Source: Castanea sativa
Taxonomy: Eukaryota; Streptophyta; Magnoliopsida; Fagales; Fagaceae
Assembly: GCF_040712315.1 (NCBI RefSeq)
Contig: NC_134022.1
Location: 1,302,001-1,366,000 of the forward strand
Reading direction: 5' to 3'
DNA length: 64,000 nucleotides
A program made the translations under genes and the position numbers. Position 1 is the first letter of the stretch, and each line of letters opens with the position of its first letter. Below the pieces are notes generated by a model that saw nothing but the letters and a program-made list of their open reading frames with translations, was not told the DNA's origin and made no database searches. Positions 24,461-38,112 of this stretch are shown here, one piece after another.

Positions 24461-24546
24461 GTCCAGTGGAAATTTTCACTGGACACGTCCAGATTCGGAC
24501 ACGTGTCCACCATCCAACGTGTCCAGTGGAAACTTCCACTGGACAC
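24461..24546. repeat. Cluster of three palindromes upstream of the J-protein gene
   Basis: 24461-24484 is a 24-nt palindrome with one mismatched pair (GTCCAGTGG... CACTGGAC). 24497-24508 is the perfect palindrome GGACACGTGTCC, containing a G-box. 24519-24546 has perfect 13-bp arms (GTGTCCAGTGGAA) around an AC centre. The first and third are also direct copies of each other. It lies about 445-530 bp upstream of the J-protein ATG. Confidence 0.9.
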
Positions 24547-24549
24547 AAG

Positions 24550-25882
24550 CCACACCCTTTCTCATCACTTGTAAATTCCTATTAATTATTAAACACATGA
24601 TTTCAAAAATGTTCCAAGGTTCTACGCATTCATTTTATCACATTTTTAACCCACAGTACTATCAAAAACATAAAGTACCAAATTTAGAATTTCATAAAGG
24701 TAATATAATACATATAGAATTTAATTGACTTGAAAGAGTATGTGTTATCCTTCGCATCATTGCGTATAGCTTGAAATAGAGACTCCTCATATTTTTAACC
24801 TTAGTCAACATTTCTTGTGATTTGTAACAGAGAACAACAGCAGTGACAAACGATTCTCATATAGTTATGCTCTTTCTGCTTTTAACTAATAGCTCAAGAA
24901 AGATAAGCAAGGAGATGCAATTAGTTAGTCTTTCACAACATGCTCTAGTCCTAGGGTCTTCCGGTGGTCTTCTAGCATTTGATGAAGTTGTGTCCGAGAC
25001 AGATATTTGCAACGTCCTCCCACGCTTTTTTGATTTGAAATATGCAACCCTTCAAAGATATAATTGCTTATAAAATATTAGCAAAATAACTATGATTTAA
25101 GTCATTATTGTTTTATTTTTTAAAAAAAAAGTCATTATTGTTTTAACCTTTCAATTTATTAGTAAAAACATAAAGTTTAGAGTCAACAATCATCAGTATA
25201 AATTTACCATTACCAAGAACCCCCCCCCCCCTAAATATGTTACTTTTTTTTGGCTAGTGAGTAACTAAGATATAACATAGGCTCAAAAAAAAAAAAAAAA
25301 AAAAAAAGGCAAATCAAAAAAATAAGATATAACATAGGCTCCGTTCTACTACTGATAAAATTCCTTGTAATCCTTATAATGTCATTTGCTGAATGAGGAA
25401 TATCAAGACACATAAAATACTTCCCAGACTTGTAAATGTGATTGCACTCAAAATGTTTTTGCAACTGCTATAAAACCTATAACAACTATTATTTTGTTTA
25501 TAGTTTTTTTTTTTAATTCTTTCTTTGACTTTCCTTTCTTTCTCCTTTTTTTTTTTTTCATTCTTTTTTATTCTGGCAATTTTTCACTTTATTAATAATC
25601 AAAGAAACAAAAATTTTGACTTCGGAATAAACTCATATTCATCTAACACATGGGTTAACTTTTATACAATGGTTTATTATGTTAATAATGAAAATCATAT
25701 ACGATGTTGACAAAAGAATGAAAAAAAGAAGAAGAAGATAATTCAGTAAGTCCCTTTTTCCCACGTATACATCAATTGTTTGAGAAAATGAAAAAAAAAA
25801 AACTTAAATAGGAGCTATTACGAAAATAATTATCACATTCAAAAAATTGTCACTCTATTTTTAACTGAAAAGTTGAGATTCT

Positions 25883-25935
<53 letters not shown>

Positions 25936-25962
25936 TTCTATTTCTTGTCTTCTTTGTATATT
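24550..25962. other. AT-rich spacer with homopolymers
   Basis: A C run at about 25218-25230, an A run at about 25285-25307 and an (AT)n tract at about 25889-25918 stand out. A 76-codon frame at 24843-25073 resembles nothing I know. No gene seen. Confidence 0.4.
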
Positions 25963-25970
25963 AAATATTT

Positions 25971-26207
25971 GGGATAATTACAATAAACCCACCTGTGGTA
26001 TGAACCGTTTTCACTTTGCCTACCAGTGGTTTAATTATTTATACTTTGTCCACCTGAACTTCAATCCATTACCCACAGCATAAGGAAAGGTGGGTAACAG
26101 AATCCTAACGGAAGTTACTACAGATGGGTAAAGTGTAAATGATTAAACCACGGATAGACAAAGTGAAAACGGGTCATACCACAGGTGAGTTTACTGTAAT
26201 TATTCCT
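25971..26207. mobile_element. Hairpin MITE with long terminal inverted repeats
   Basis: The 237-bp element starts GGGATAATTACAATAAACCC and ends with the diverged complement (GTTTACTGTAATTATTCC). Inner stretches such as ACCTGTGGTATGA / TCATACCACAGGT also pair, giving arms of about 65 bp. AAATATTT flanks both sides (25963-25970 and 26208-26215), but that octamer is its own complement, so it could be target duplication or part of the inverted repeat. Confidence 0.8.
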
Positions 26208-27239
26208 AAATATTTATATTCTATTGTCAACTATTTTCCTTTCATGTACGACCCAATTAACCTAAAATTTCATAGAATCTAATAGCTAAATGTAGAGATA
26301 AACTGCTGAATTACATGCTTTTTCTAAGAATAACTCCATCATTTCCCAACCATTTCATTCCCTCTCCTCTCTTACAGCCTCTAATTTCACAAACCAATAT
26401 ATATATAACTTAAATTGATACAAAACCCAAAGGAGAAAGAAGCTAACGATTTGAAATGCCAGGGCCAATGTAGATAGGGAACTTTTTAGGTAGTCAGGTC
26501 ATGTAAGTACTATTGGGAGAATTATATACATCATTTATTAAACTTAAATTATGAATAATACAAACAGAAATTTTAGAATAAAAACAACAGTCGAATTTTA
26601 TCAAACAATTTGTGATCAAGTTAGTAAAATGTAGTCACCAATTACCATTACCATTAGAGCAATCTTTCTAACGTATAGACCATCAACTACATACAGTTGG
26701 GTCAATTTTTGGGTAGAAAATGTTAGAGAAGTTCTTGGAGGTCTGTTGCTTATTCATATGAAATTGTGGTGTAACACTATCTGCATTAAGTAAATGCAGC
26801 ATCACATCTCTATGAAAACAAACTGTGTACATGTTACATTGTCATGTAATATTACAAAACAAAAATTACTAATTTGATAAACGGCCAAAATAAAAAAAGA
26901 GTAGTTTATTGTCACATCAATGGAAATTAATTTTTTATTTTGTCCGTTTGCCATGTCAGCAATTTCCATCAAAAGATAACGGCAAAAACTAAAATGACAC
27001 GATAGTGAAAGGTTAAGGACCAAATTGACACAATCGAAAGGTTATAGACTAAATTGAAATACAATATAAAAAATAGGAACAAAATACATAATTTACCTTA
27101 TATATTATATATAAACTCGGTAAAATTTTTGGAAAGTTCCCTAGAAGGAGAGGATAAAAATCCTATGAGTTCCCTAAAAGGGAAAAGATTAAAAATTCCA
27201 TGGATTTTATTTTGAAAAGCTTAAGAAATTTTATCAGTG

Positions 27240-28345
27240 AAAACCTAATTTTAAAACAAAGCATATCACACATCATTAAACCAACATAATCAAAATTTTT
27301 TTTTTGAGAATCAACCAACATCATCGAAATACTAGCATCATCAACATATCAAGGGTTTCTAATCCTAGGATGACCAAGCAAAAAGGATATAACTTTAAAG
27401 CACATGATGCAAGCATTATTCAAAAGGAAACCTTAAACATGACAAGGAAGTTTAAGCCTTAAGGTAAAGATGCAACCTTTGGGTACCCAGATTGAAACTT
27501 TGTCTCAAAAGGTTACACTTTGAACCTTGACATCAAAATTAACATGCAGAGATGGATATTTATATAAGGAAATGCAAATTAAAGATCAAGGTTCAAACTT
27601 TGATAACATAAACATGAATTTAAATATCAAAGGAACCAACTTTAGGCCAAAATGCAAACTTCCATGCATATAAGAGATGAACAAAGCATAGTATACAATA
27701 AAAATAAAAGCTTCAGAACAGAATGCAAGTTTTTCATGTCAACATGCCATACTCATCATTTTATGAACAAAGCTTGAAACTTTTCAACCAGTGTGACATT
27801 TTTAAACAGAAAAGCTCTAACTTTAACAAAGATTAAAACCTTTTGATATAAAAATGTAACCTTGATGCAAAGCTAATAGCTTTTAAACAAATAAATGAAC
27901 TTCTATAAACAAAAAAAAATTGAAGCTTTCAAGCTCAAGAGGTATTTTTAATACAAAGCTTCAAACTTTGTTCATGGAACAACTATGGCATCATCACATA
28001 TAGGCTCACAAACATAGATTCAAATATTTCACATGATAAACATGGATGAACATAAGATGTATAGATATTAAGCTACCATATCTAAAAACCAAAACTTTAC
28101 ATCAAAATCCATAAAAGTTGAAACTTTCAAGATTATTGATAAAAAAAAAAGCGTCATTATTTAATCATCTAACGTGTTAAACAAATAAAACCAAAGCAAA
28201 GGAAGGATACATAATAACAAGGAATGTTTAGAAACTCAAGCTTTATATAAAAGTAAGAGCTTTCAAACAAACAACATGCAAAAACCATTATTCAAGCTAA
28301 AAAGCAAAGAAAACAAGCATGGAAATGATGGAAAACTAAAAGAGT
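27240..28345. repeat. Quasi-periodic AAACTTT-rich stretch
   Basis: Across about 1.1 kb, short blocks like 'aaactttgat', 'caaactttgtt', 'gaaactttcaa' recur every few tens of bases, along with 'acatg' and 'gcttcaaac' blocks. It reads like a badly decayed short tandem array, possibly part of an LTR element's non-coding leader. There is no open frame of note. Confidence 0.45.
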
Positions 28346-28849
28346 TTAGAGATTATTCCCTCCCAAATGCTTGATTTTGATGAATATGGAGGATAAATTT
28401 TTTTCTAAGAGGTTGGAGGGCTGTCCAGACTCCAGAGGCAGAGGGGAAGGCATAACGTTTTTTTTTTCTGTGTAGGAGCTCTGCTGGAACAGAGGGGGAG
28501 CTGGAGCTTTTAAATAAAAGGCCTTGCACAATATGCACAGCTTGAAGCTCTGCAAGTTGGTCCATGGGCCAGCTTCAAGCTCTGCATGTATAAAAATCCC
28601 ATTTTATTCCAGCTTCAGTTCCAGTTTTGATCAATCTCAGGTACTAAATTTGCACACTAATTTGAAGGCCTTCCCGAACTCTGATTTGAATGATCTTGGT
28701 GTCCATGGAAACATCTCATATCATACTTTCCATAGGTTCCGACCTCAAGTCATTTGTAGCACCGTGCTAAAAATTATTAGCCTCCAAAAAGTTGGATGCC
28801 TGCACTAATTTCCATAACTTTGATTTTCCCAACTTTATATTGTGAGAGA

Positions 28850-30190
28850 CCACCCCCCAGCCCAACCTTTCAAATGAAGGATTGGCATAACCCATGTGAA
28901 TGAGTGGAGTTTTGCTAATGCCTCTCAAGAGTAGAGGTTCCATTGATTTTATCATCTCTTCTAGGTTAAGAGTTTTATAATGGAGTCGTCACTTATTTAA
29001 TTGGAAAAATAAGAAAACCAAAAGAATTGAAAAGTGCATCTTTATTGATTAATTTCAATTGAATGTACGTCTTTTGAAAATAACTAGAAATTTACATGCT
29101 TTTAGTCCTAGATACAATCCAAAACAAAAGTACATAGATTTGTTTTCTAGTTACATTCTAGAAATAGAAAATTACAAGAAAAAGTGTAATCTACTAGTTC
29201 GGAGTTGGTTACATGATTGGAAAAATGTTAGGCACCCAACCTTCTTGGTGAAACTAGACTTCTTTACTTTGGTGGCAATGATCATATCATATCATTCAAG
29301 AGTTTATGTCATCCAAGAACATGTGATTGAAAAGAAAAAGCACTCAGGAGTATGATAAAACCCTATGATAGGCATGCAAGGAATTGATATTGGAAAACAT
29401 GGTGAATATGTGTGTAATGTGATAAACCCAAATCTAAGAAGATGTGAACATGTTAAATAAAAAGTCCTAGAAACGTACAAAACTAAAAGTCCTTGATCTA
29501 ACATATTCAAAAATCAAGAACATGTGAAGAACTTGAAAATAAAACATGCTTGAATATTAAAAACTAAGGCATACATTAAATAGGAGGTTAGAAACCTTAC
29601 CGAAAGTGCAAAGTTAAGAATCTGCATGCAAAGTAAGTACCAGAAGTGCATTTTAAAGGATTTTTCGTCAAATCTATCTGGACTTCTTGACCTCCATTTT
29701 GATAAAATGAGGTGTCATTGGAAAATTTATGAGATCTACTTTCTAAAGGTACTTGCTTATTATCTCCAACATTCAAATTGAGTGAGATTAGGGTTCATTT
29801 GGATACAACTGAAAATTGAAACTGAAAACTAAAAAACACTGTAGCAAAATAATTTTTAATATGTGAAAAACACTGTTCATGCCTAAAATTACTGTTCATT
29901 GGCCAAAAATCACTGTTCATGGCCAATGAACAGTGACAAGTGCGCGTCCAGCAAAAAAAAAAAAAAAAAGGCTGAAACGCAGACACACTGCGTTTCAGCC
30001 CAATCCAAACTCATCCTAAAGCTTTTGAAAAAAGTACGAAAAACTAGGTTTGATAAAATAATAATAGTAAAGTAAAATTTTGGGTTTCTAGTAAATTTAT
30101 TTTTATTAAATGGAATTTTAGAAAATTAAGCACACCAAAGTGAGGTTAATCATAAAACCTTTACACCGACACCTTATTTAGGCCCTTTAA
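28850..30190. mobile_element. Probable LTR-retrotransposon non-coding relic
   Basis: The block with TGGAGTCGTCACTTATTTAA (about 28981), 'aagtgtaatctactagttcggagttggttacatgattgg' and GTTAGGCACCCAACC (about 29229) matches a phrase order I associate with leader or LTR regions of plant Ty3-type elements. No protein domain is visible. A MITE sits inside it. Assignment is from memory of the pattern and is tentative. Confidence 0.35.
29791..30016. mobile_element. MITE with GTTTGGAT-type ends (copy 2 of a family)
   Basis: It opens GGGTTCATTTGGATACAACT and closes CCAATCCAAACTCATCC. Inside are repeated CACTGTTCAT motifs, and at about 29970-30000 a perfect hairpin with 13-bp arms GGCTGAAACGCAG. Confidence 0.65.
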
Positions 30191-30869
30191 GGTCGTTTAC
30201 TTATAATTCAATAAATTGAACTATAACTAAACTTAAGATGACACATTGCCAAATTCAATCGGTAAGATTTTTTTTCCTTTCGCAATATCTTGCTTGTTTT
30301 AAGTTTGATTTGGGCGCGTGAACTATCAAACTAAAGGGAATTAAATAATCTGTAATATCAGTTAGAAATTATTTTGATTAGACAGTTAGATCTTTTTTGG
30401 TCAAAATATGGATGGATCGTAGTCAAACTTAGTTAAAGTTTTAATAAAAAATTGGAAAAAAAAAAATTTAACATGAAAGGATGAAGTTTAGCATTTGGGT
30501 AAGAATTTGACTTAGTTTGACCACCAATTAACTTGGTCAAAGAATGATTAACAAGGGTATTTTGGTCATTTTGATGTTAAACATGAAAAATTGGATAATC
30601 TACTGTCCAATTGGGATAAATATTAACATTTTAAACATTCCCATAACCCCATGTTTAAAACTGTAAATTATGCAATTTTGTATAAAAAGGATAAGATTTT
30701 GGCATGCAAATTGAGACAATAACCCAACTCATCCCCTACCGTCCATTATGCACATCATCATCAGCTGCAGCAGAGTCCACAATATCAGAAAAGACTAAAA
30801 GATGACCTCCCCCTCTTATCAGGGACAAACACGGAATTTCACACAGCCCAGAAACAAAAAAAAGGTGAC

Positions 30870-31622
30870 AGTGATAGCGTACGGAGACCCACAGACTTGG
30901 CTCCGTGCACCCTCACCCCGCAAAACACAACAAACGCAAACGCAAACCCAAACTCTCAATTCTCAAACTCTCTCAAACTCCAAACTCAAACTCTCAAAAC
31001 CCCCAAAACACAAACAAACCCTAATTTTCTGATCTCTCAAATCTTCAATCTCCCAATCTTGCCCTAATCCTTTCTTCAAATTGACCTCCCTGTCCCCCAT
31101 CGCCAGTTTTCTTCACCAATTTTTGCTCTTCTCGCTCTGGATCAGATTCCTATTTCTCTTCGACTGTTTCGAGTTTTAACTTAAAATCGGTAATTCAATT
31201 TTTTTATTTTTTACTTTTAGTATATGTATTGTTCAATTTGAATTGTAGCAATTACTCTCGTGTTAAATTGAGTTTTTGATTGGTTGCGGAAGTAGAGAAT
31301 TTTTTGTGATATATGATCTGTTTGGTTGCTGAGAAACCGTAGGAAAAGATAGGAATTATTGAGTTTTGAACTTTAGGGTTTTGATTGTTTGGCTTCAAAT
31401 TTGTGTCTTTTTTTTGACATTCCATTGTGATCAATACAATTTTCAGTTTCACGTGTAGACCAGTGTAACGAGATACAAGGTAAAAAAAGATTTTGAGTTA
31501 TGTGCTCTGTTTGTTTCCTGGGAAAATTCAGGAGGAAAAATAGGGCTTAATGAATGATTTAGGTGGTGTTTATGTTGTAGGATGGTTTGAAGGAAATTTT
31601 GGGCAAGTGGTGATATTGAAAC
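30870..31622 (+). promoter_or_regulatory. Probable 5' UTR of the bZIP gene with a leader intron and a mini-uORF
   Basis: From about 30900 the sequence becomes CT/CA-rich, as plant leaders often are. A likely leader intron runs from GT at 31190 (ATCG|GTAATT) to the acceptor TTGTAG ending at 31580. In the following leader exon, 31582-31590 reads ATG GTT TGA, a two-codon upstream ORF 33 bp before the main ATG. A G-box CACGTG is at 31450-31455 inside the leader intron. The transcription start is not known. Confidence 0.5.
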
Positions 31623-34600
31623 ATGGGTAGCAGTGAGATGGATAAACAGGCTAAAGAGAAGGAGCCGAAGACTCCTCCAGTTACTACAACTGCGCAGGTT
31701 TACTTGAGTAATTCCTAAATTTGTTAATGAATTTGTCACCGATAAGTTTGTGGGGGCTAGTCTCATGATCAGATGTGCTATGTTTTATAATTTTTACTTA
31801 AGATATTTATTTGGTTTTGCAGGAGCAGTCTACCACTACTACCACTGGGGCAGTTAATCCTGACTGGTCGGGATTTCAGGTTCTATAGTGAAAAGCTGTT
31901 ATTTGGGCAGTTATGTTTTATATTGTGTTTGGATTGTTATATGGGTTGGTTGTTTTTCTCCCCCTTCACAGGCATATTCTCCTATACCTCCACATGGGTT
32001 CTTGGCGTCAAGTCCCCAGGCTCCCCCATATATGTGGGGGGTTCAGGTATATTTATTTTTATTTTGGTATTACAAGAATATTGGGATGATGATGATTAAT
32101 TGAACCTTGTGCATATTATGAAATTACACAATTTGGGTGGTCAACTGACCTTTCAAACTGGTTTTTAGATTTCTAAGAGTGGAAAGTGTTGGCCGAACAG
32201 TAATTAAACATTTTTTGTTCTAACTTCTAAGGGCAGTGTTTATTACAGGTGTGGATTCACACACTGCCCAAAATACACTGACCTGGTGACTTTAAGTCAC
32301 AATTTCAATAACAGGTTTTTCCTTGTTCTAATATTTTAATCTAGAGAGCTGGGATAAATTAGTGTCTGTGTATGTGAGCCTGGGCATGTTCGTGTGCCCT
32401 ACTGAGCTTATTTTTCATTTAGTTCATTGTTAATTTTGGTTTTAGAACAAGATAAAATTTTAATATTTGCTGCTCCAAAATTTGAAGGCATTAGGTGTCA
32501 TTCCTTGTTCACTTATAATTTTTTGCATATATACCTTTTAACTATATTGGAAAGATTGCAGAAAGTTTCTTCAAGTTAACCTTCTGGTTGGAAATTAATG
32601 AGTTTAATATAACATTGGATTGCAGCATATTATGCCTCCCTATGGTACCCCTCCACATCCATACGTTGCAATGTATCCACATGGTGGCATATATGCACAT
32701 CCATCCATTCCGGTATTTCTTGTGATTGCTTTAGTTGCAGTTCTCAGATTGTCACTATATCCTCATGTTTCGCATGTAAATTAACTCTTTTTTATGAAAT
32801 AATTTCAAACAGGGATCTTATCCTTTTAGTCCTTTTGCCATGCCTTCTCCAAATGGAATGGCTGAGGCTTCTGTGAGTTTCCTATACTATTATGTCTTAT
32901 ACCTATCAAAAAAAGAGTTTCCTATACCATTATGTCTTTAGTTTTACTACTGAAAAGACATGCCTTTGTCTGACTACATGAAGAGAATAATTTTTGAATT
33001 TGCTATTAGGGAAATACACCTGGCAACATGGAAGCAGATAATAAGCCATCTGAGGTGAAGGAAAAATTGCCCATCAAAAGATCGAAAGGAAGTTTGGGCA
33101 GTTTGAATATGATAACAGGGAAGAATAATGAGCATGGTAAAACATCAGGTGCATCTGCTAATGGAGTTTATTCTAAAAGGTATGGTGGCCATATATAGCG
33201 ATTAGAAAATTGTAAAATATCTTTTGGCAATTTGTTTATGTTTGGTGTTAGTTAGATGATTATGACTGTTGACTATTGATTACTGCTCATGGTCGTTTTT
33301 TTTGGTGGTGGGGGGTTAGTCAGCTTCAGCTTCGGTGGCCTTCCGCCCTTGTAAGAGCAAGGTGGAGGGTAGGTTGTGGGTTCAAGACCTGCTAGATGTG
33401 TGTATAACTTACTAATACCTAAAAAAATGTCTTGTTTTCTAATTTTTGAATGCTTTATAATTACTCTTCTGGCTCTTTTTGGATGCGAAGAAAGAGATTT
33501 TTTCTTTAAAGCTTCTTTTTTAATTTTTATTACCAATACAGTTCATGAAAATTCATGAATGTTGTCATAGAATTTATAAATACTCTTCGCTTTTCAGAGA
33601 TTATTTTGTGTAGAATTCATGATTTTGTGATTTGAGATCCCTATGTTGCTTTGTTGAGTCATGTTGCTTTCAAGAATATTGCCTTTATTGACATGTCTGC
33701 TGCCACTACTACCAATTTCTGTCCTGGTTTGATTGTGCATGTCACTTTGAATGTTTATAACATTGAATTATCATTGTTACTGTTCCATGCTGTTACCAAT
33801 CTGTATTTGGGACATGCAGTGCTGAGAGTGGAAGTGAAGGTACGAGTGACGGAAGTGATGCAAATTCTCAGAGTGTAAGTCCCATGCCACCAATCATTTA
33901 TTTTGCTGATTTGCTTTTTATTTTTTTATAAGCTTGGTTTGGCTAGGAACCCATGCTCGTTCCATCTTGCCATTTATAGATAGAAGAATTTGCTGTGTCT
34001 GAATCTATTGCTCCTGTTTTAATGCACTAGTTAAATTTTTGGTTTTTAACATCTAGTGACCCTATTTGAATACTTTGCCATGGTCGTTGTTCCCTTATCA
34101 TTTGTAGTGTTGCATTGCTTTGAGTAATATGTTTATAGGTTGCTTGATAGTAGTTGGCACATTGTGGATTTCTCTCTCTCTCTCAATACATTTTTTTTTT
34201 TTGTTGTGTTCCCCTCATTTTAGTTTGGGAGGTCGCTGGTGATTCTTGATGATTATGCTTGAATTTGAGCTGTTGTGAGCTTTATTTTGTCCTGTGTTTT
34301 ATTTACTGTCAGCATGTTATGTGAGCCACAATTATATGGGGGCAACGAGTATCAGGTGGTAAATTCTTAGGCATTTTGAAACAAAAAAAATTCTGATTAT
34401 TAAAGCAACTGCGAGGGCCTGAATACAAGATTGGGCTGCAAAAGCCTTGCTAGAATTGATTTCTGATTTTCCAAATTCCAACCTAGTTGTTGCAACACCT
34501 GTATCATTAGAGAATAGTCTTGCTTTATAATTTATCTTTGGCTAGTCATTTGGACCACCTATTCTATTATTGTGTTTCAGTCTTGTTTGCTGTCACATTC

Positions 34601-37600
34601 CAGAGATAACTTATCTCCATGGGTTTTAGAGGGCAAAGCACAAATTAAAGGTGTTGGTGCGAGCCAAAGTATCAAAGTGTGACTTGTAGGCTTATCAATA
34701 AAAAAAAGTGTGCGGTGGAATAACTCTGACTGGTGTAAAGTTGATATAAAAAAAAAAAACAACTTATAACAATTAATTTATAGAAGGCTTATGTGGAGGA
34801 TAAATATTAATCTTTCTTAGACAATGTAGAAGTACTTCATAACTACTATAGTTCTCCAATGAAACAATTAAGCACAAATTGATCACTGTTTTCACAGCTG
34901 AAAGCATAAAAAGGAGCAATAACGACTAGATGAAGTTATAAATGTATTGTTTCAGATCTTTTCTATGTTTGGGGTCAGTTGTGTTATGTCGAAAAGTGTC
35001 ATTGAGCTACTTTGTTGTTAGAGGAACCTAACATCTTTATCCCTGTTGTGTTCTTTGTGGAGGGAGAGGAATCATCTTGCATTCAAAGGTGTGGAAGTTG
35101 TGGTTATCCAGCTAAAATTTTCTATTGAGTGGTCTTGTGTACATGAGAGTATCTTATGTATGTAAGATAAAGTAATTTATATACTAGGAAGCATGGGTAT
35201 GGATATGATAGGTGACATGGCAATTTTTGAAAAAGTAGGACATGGGTACGGCAAGGATACATATATTAATTCATTATTAAATATATTTTTATTTATATTT
35301 TCTATATATTGTTAAGTATTTTTTTATATATAATGTTAAACATATATCAATTTAAGAGCAATAGTGGATAATAAAGTGAATACATAACTATTAAATGGTG
35401 TTTAGATATTAGAATACAAGATTGAAAAAAAAGGGCATAAGTTAAAACAGTATTATGGACTTGATAATGAAAAAAAGGCACAAGTTATACATATATATAA
35501 CTTGTGTGTGTATGGGTGTCTAATTCATATATCACGTTGGACTTGGGGGAAGGGTCCAAGACTTATTTAAGTCTGAGAGTTCCAATGCTTTGTCACGTGC
35601 CCAGGCTCACAAAACTAAAAAGGATAGATAAAAGATAAACAAGGCAGAGAAACTAAACAAGAGCAGGAAACGAAAAGTCAAAAATGAAGAACAAAAGGAA
35701 GGACCAGAGGCGAAGAAGAAGACTGCTCTGCGTCATCTGCGATGGGCTGGGGTTGTTCTTCAGGCAACCAGCACAAGGTGGCGACCTACCATACTGGGTT
35801 TGTTAATCTTTTTTTTTTTTTTTTGCATGAGGTGTGTCCTGAACATGTCCCAAATGCGTCCGAGCCATGTTCGATTATTAAAAAAAAGGGAAGGACACGC
35901 ATGCTGCCGTATCCTGTGTGTCCTACACGGGCACGTCAGGCAAATTGCATTGTCTGTGCTTTACAGTATGTATATCCTATGTACTTGAGATACTCTTCTG
36001 AAATAAAATTTATAACATATAAAAACAATTCAGGTCTATAGCAACATATGTATTTTAGGCGTATGTTAAGTTAAACGAAATAACATCCAAGTCATCCTTT
36101 GACTGCCTTGCCTTGAGGTAAGTCTACATTGAGCTTCTGAAAATGCATCCTATTAATACTTAACCTGGAGATGGTGTGTTACTTGGTCTGAATTAGTGTT
36201 TATGTCTGCCATCACCGCATGGGGTAATCCCTGGAGCAGTTATTTTTTGTGTTTTGTTCTCCTGTCTTCCATTCCAGATAAGAGAAAACTCTCACATCTT
36301 ACTTTCTTTGGTTTTTGTAGGATTCACAACTGAAGTCGGGGCAAGATTCTATGGAAGGTTGAACAATGATCTTTGTTATAAATGAAAAAAGCATACTTGA
36401 TAATGATCTTTTCCAACTGCAATGATATGCATATTTGAAAATTTCCCATGTTTTTTTTTGCCCAGCTGAAGCATCTCAAAATGGAAATTCTGCGCATGGA
36501 CCTCAGAATGGGGGACCAAATACACCTCATGCAATGGTGAATCCAGCAATGGCCATGGTGCCGATGTCAGGTGCTGGTGCTGCTCCCTTAGCTGTTGCCG
36601 GTCCCACCACAAATTTAAATATCGGTATGGATTATTGGGGTGCTCCAACTTCATCAGCGATTCCTGGAATGCGCGGGAAGGTTCCTTCCACTCCTGTTGC
36701 AGGAGGGATCGTTACTGGATCACGGGACAGTGTTCAGTCACAGCTTTGGCTACAGGTTAATCTGATTTGAATTTCTAATTCTGTTGACCTGCTTAAACCA
36801 CGGTAGTTCTCTAGTAAGGCCATGTTAAATTATTTTCACAGGTCCTCCCCATTTATGAAAACCCATGAAACATGGACATAGTATTAGCATTCTAAATTTT
36901 TGATTGCTGGTTGTGAAACTTGGTGAAGATGGATACATTTCAGTGCATGATGAAGTGTGCATCTCCAAGTTGCTTAAGTATGAAAATCAAGTATGCATAT
37001 GCGCTCAATATTATGATTCAAGTCATAAGTTTCTGTATGGAAAATTGTGCAAACTGCAATGTGAAAATGATCTTATGTGTCTAGATAGGAAATTATGCAG
37101 ATGTGCAGTTATCATAAGATCCTGAAGTGGCTGTATTATTTTTATCATGATATGCATTGATCAGATGGAGTTCTTAATGACGCATAAAATTGGAAGAGTT
37201 TGAATGGATCAAGCATATTTATAAATGGACACAACTCTGATATCTAATTTACGGAAAAGAGCATTTACCACCTTAGTCTTATTTTATTTTATTTTTTATG
37301 ATTTGCTCATTGGGGCTATATGTTCTATCAAATCACAGCTCATAGTACATTGCTTTACTTATATTTGGCTTCCATCTTATGCTTTTAGCAATTTTAACAC
37401 AACCAAAGTAACTTTATGATACAGCTGTAACCTTTCATTCTCTTTGCCATGCTCGTATCATCTTTAGAATTCCTCTTGTATTCTCTTGTTCTGCTTTCAC
37501 TGTAGCCTCATTCAAGTGAAAGCCCATATAATCGTAGTCCAGAACTTTATTTTACTATTGTAACCTTTCATTCTCATTCCATCCCCATATCAGCTCAGTC

Positions 37601-38044
37601 TAATTCCTTTCTTTCTCCTGTTCTGCTTTTACTGTAGTCTCTTTCGAGTGTGTGCATTTGTTTTTTTTATTTTTTTTCCTGGACACTTACCCATCAATAT
37701 CATCATTTCTTTTTCTGGTATTGTATATCTGCAATAAATCAGTTTGATGACAGAATCAACACAACCTATTTGAGACAATGTTTCTCTGGTCTCAACTGCT
37801 GCTGTTACATTTTGTTATCAGTTATCACTTACCCATCCATAACCTTTTTGCTAAGAATTATTAAAGAATTTGTAGCAAGGCTTCTATGGAACTTGGAATT
37901 GTCTGTACTCTTGATTGCAGGTTGTATTAGAATTTTCTTGTGGAAATTATATTGTGATCTGTAGATTTGGATTTTCTAATCCTATGGTGTTTTTTGATTT
38001 AAGAAATAATGCCAACTATTTGTACATGTAGATTTGTGTTGTTT

Positions 38045-38112
<68 letters not shown>

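Noticed and set aside
24843..25073. 76-codon plus-strand frame
   Set aside because: Clean but short, with no known motif, no splice partner and no promoter evidence.
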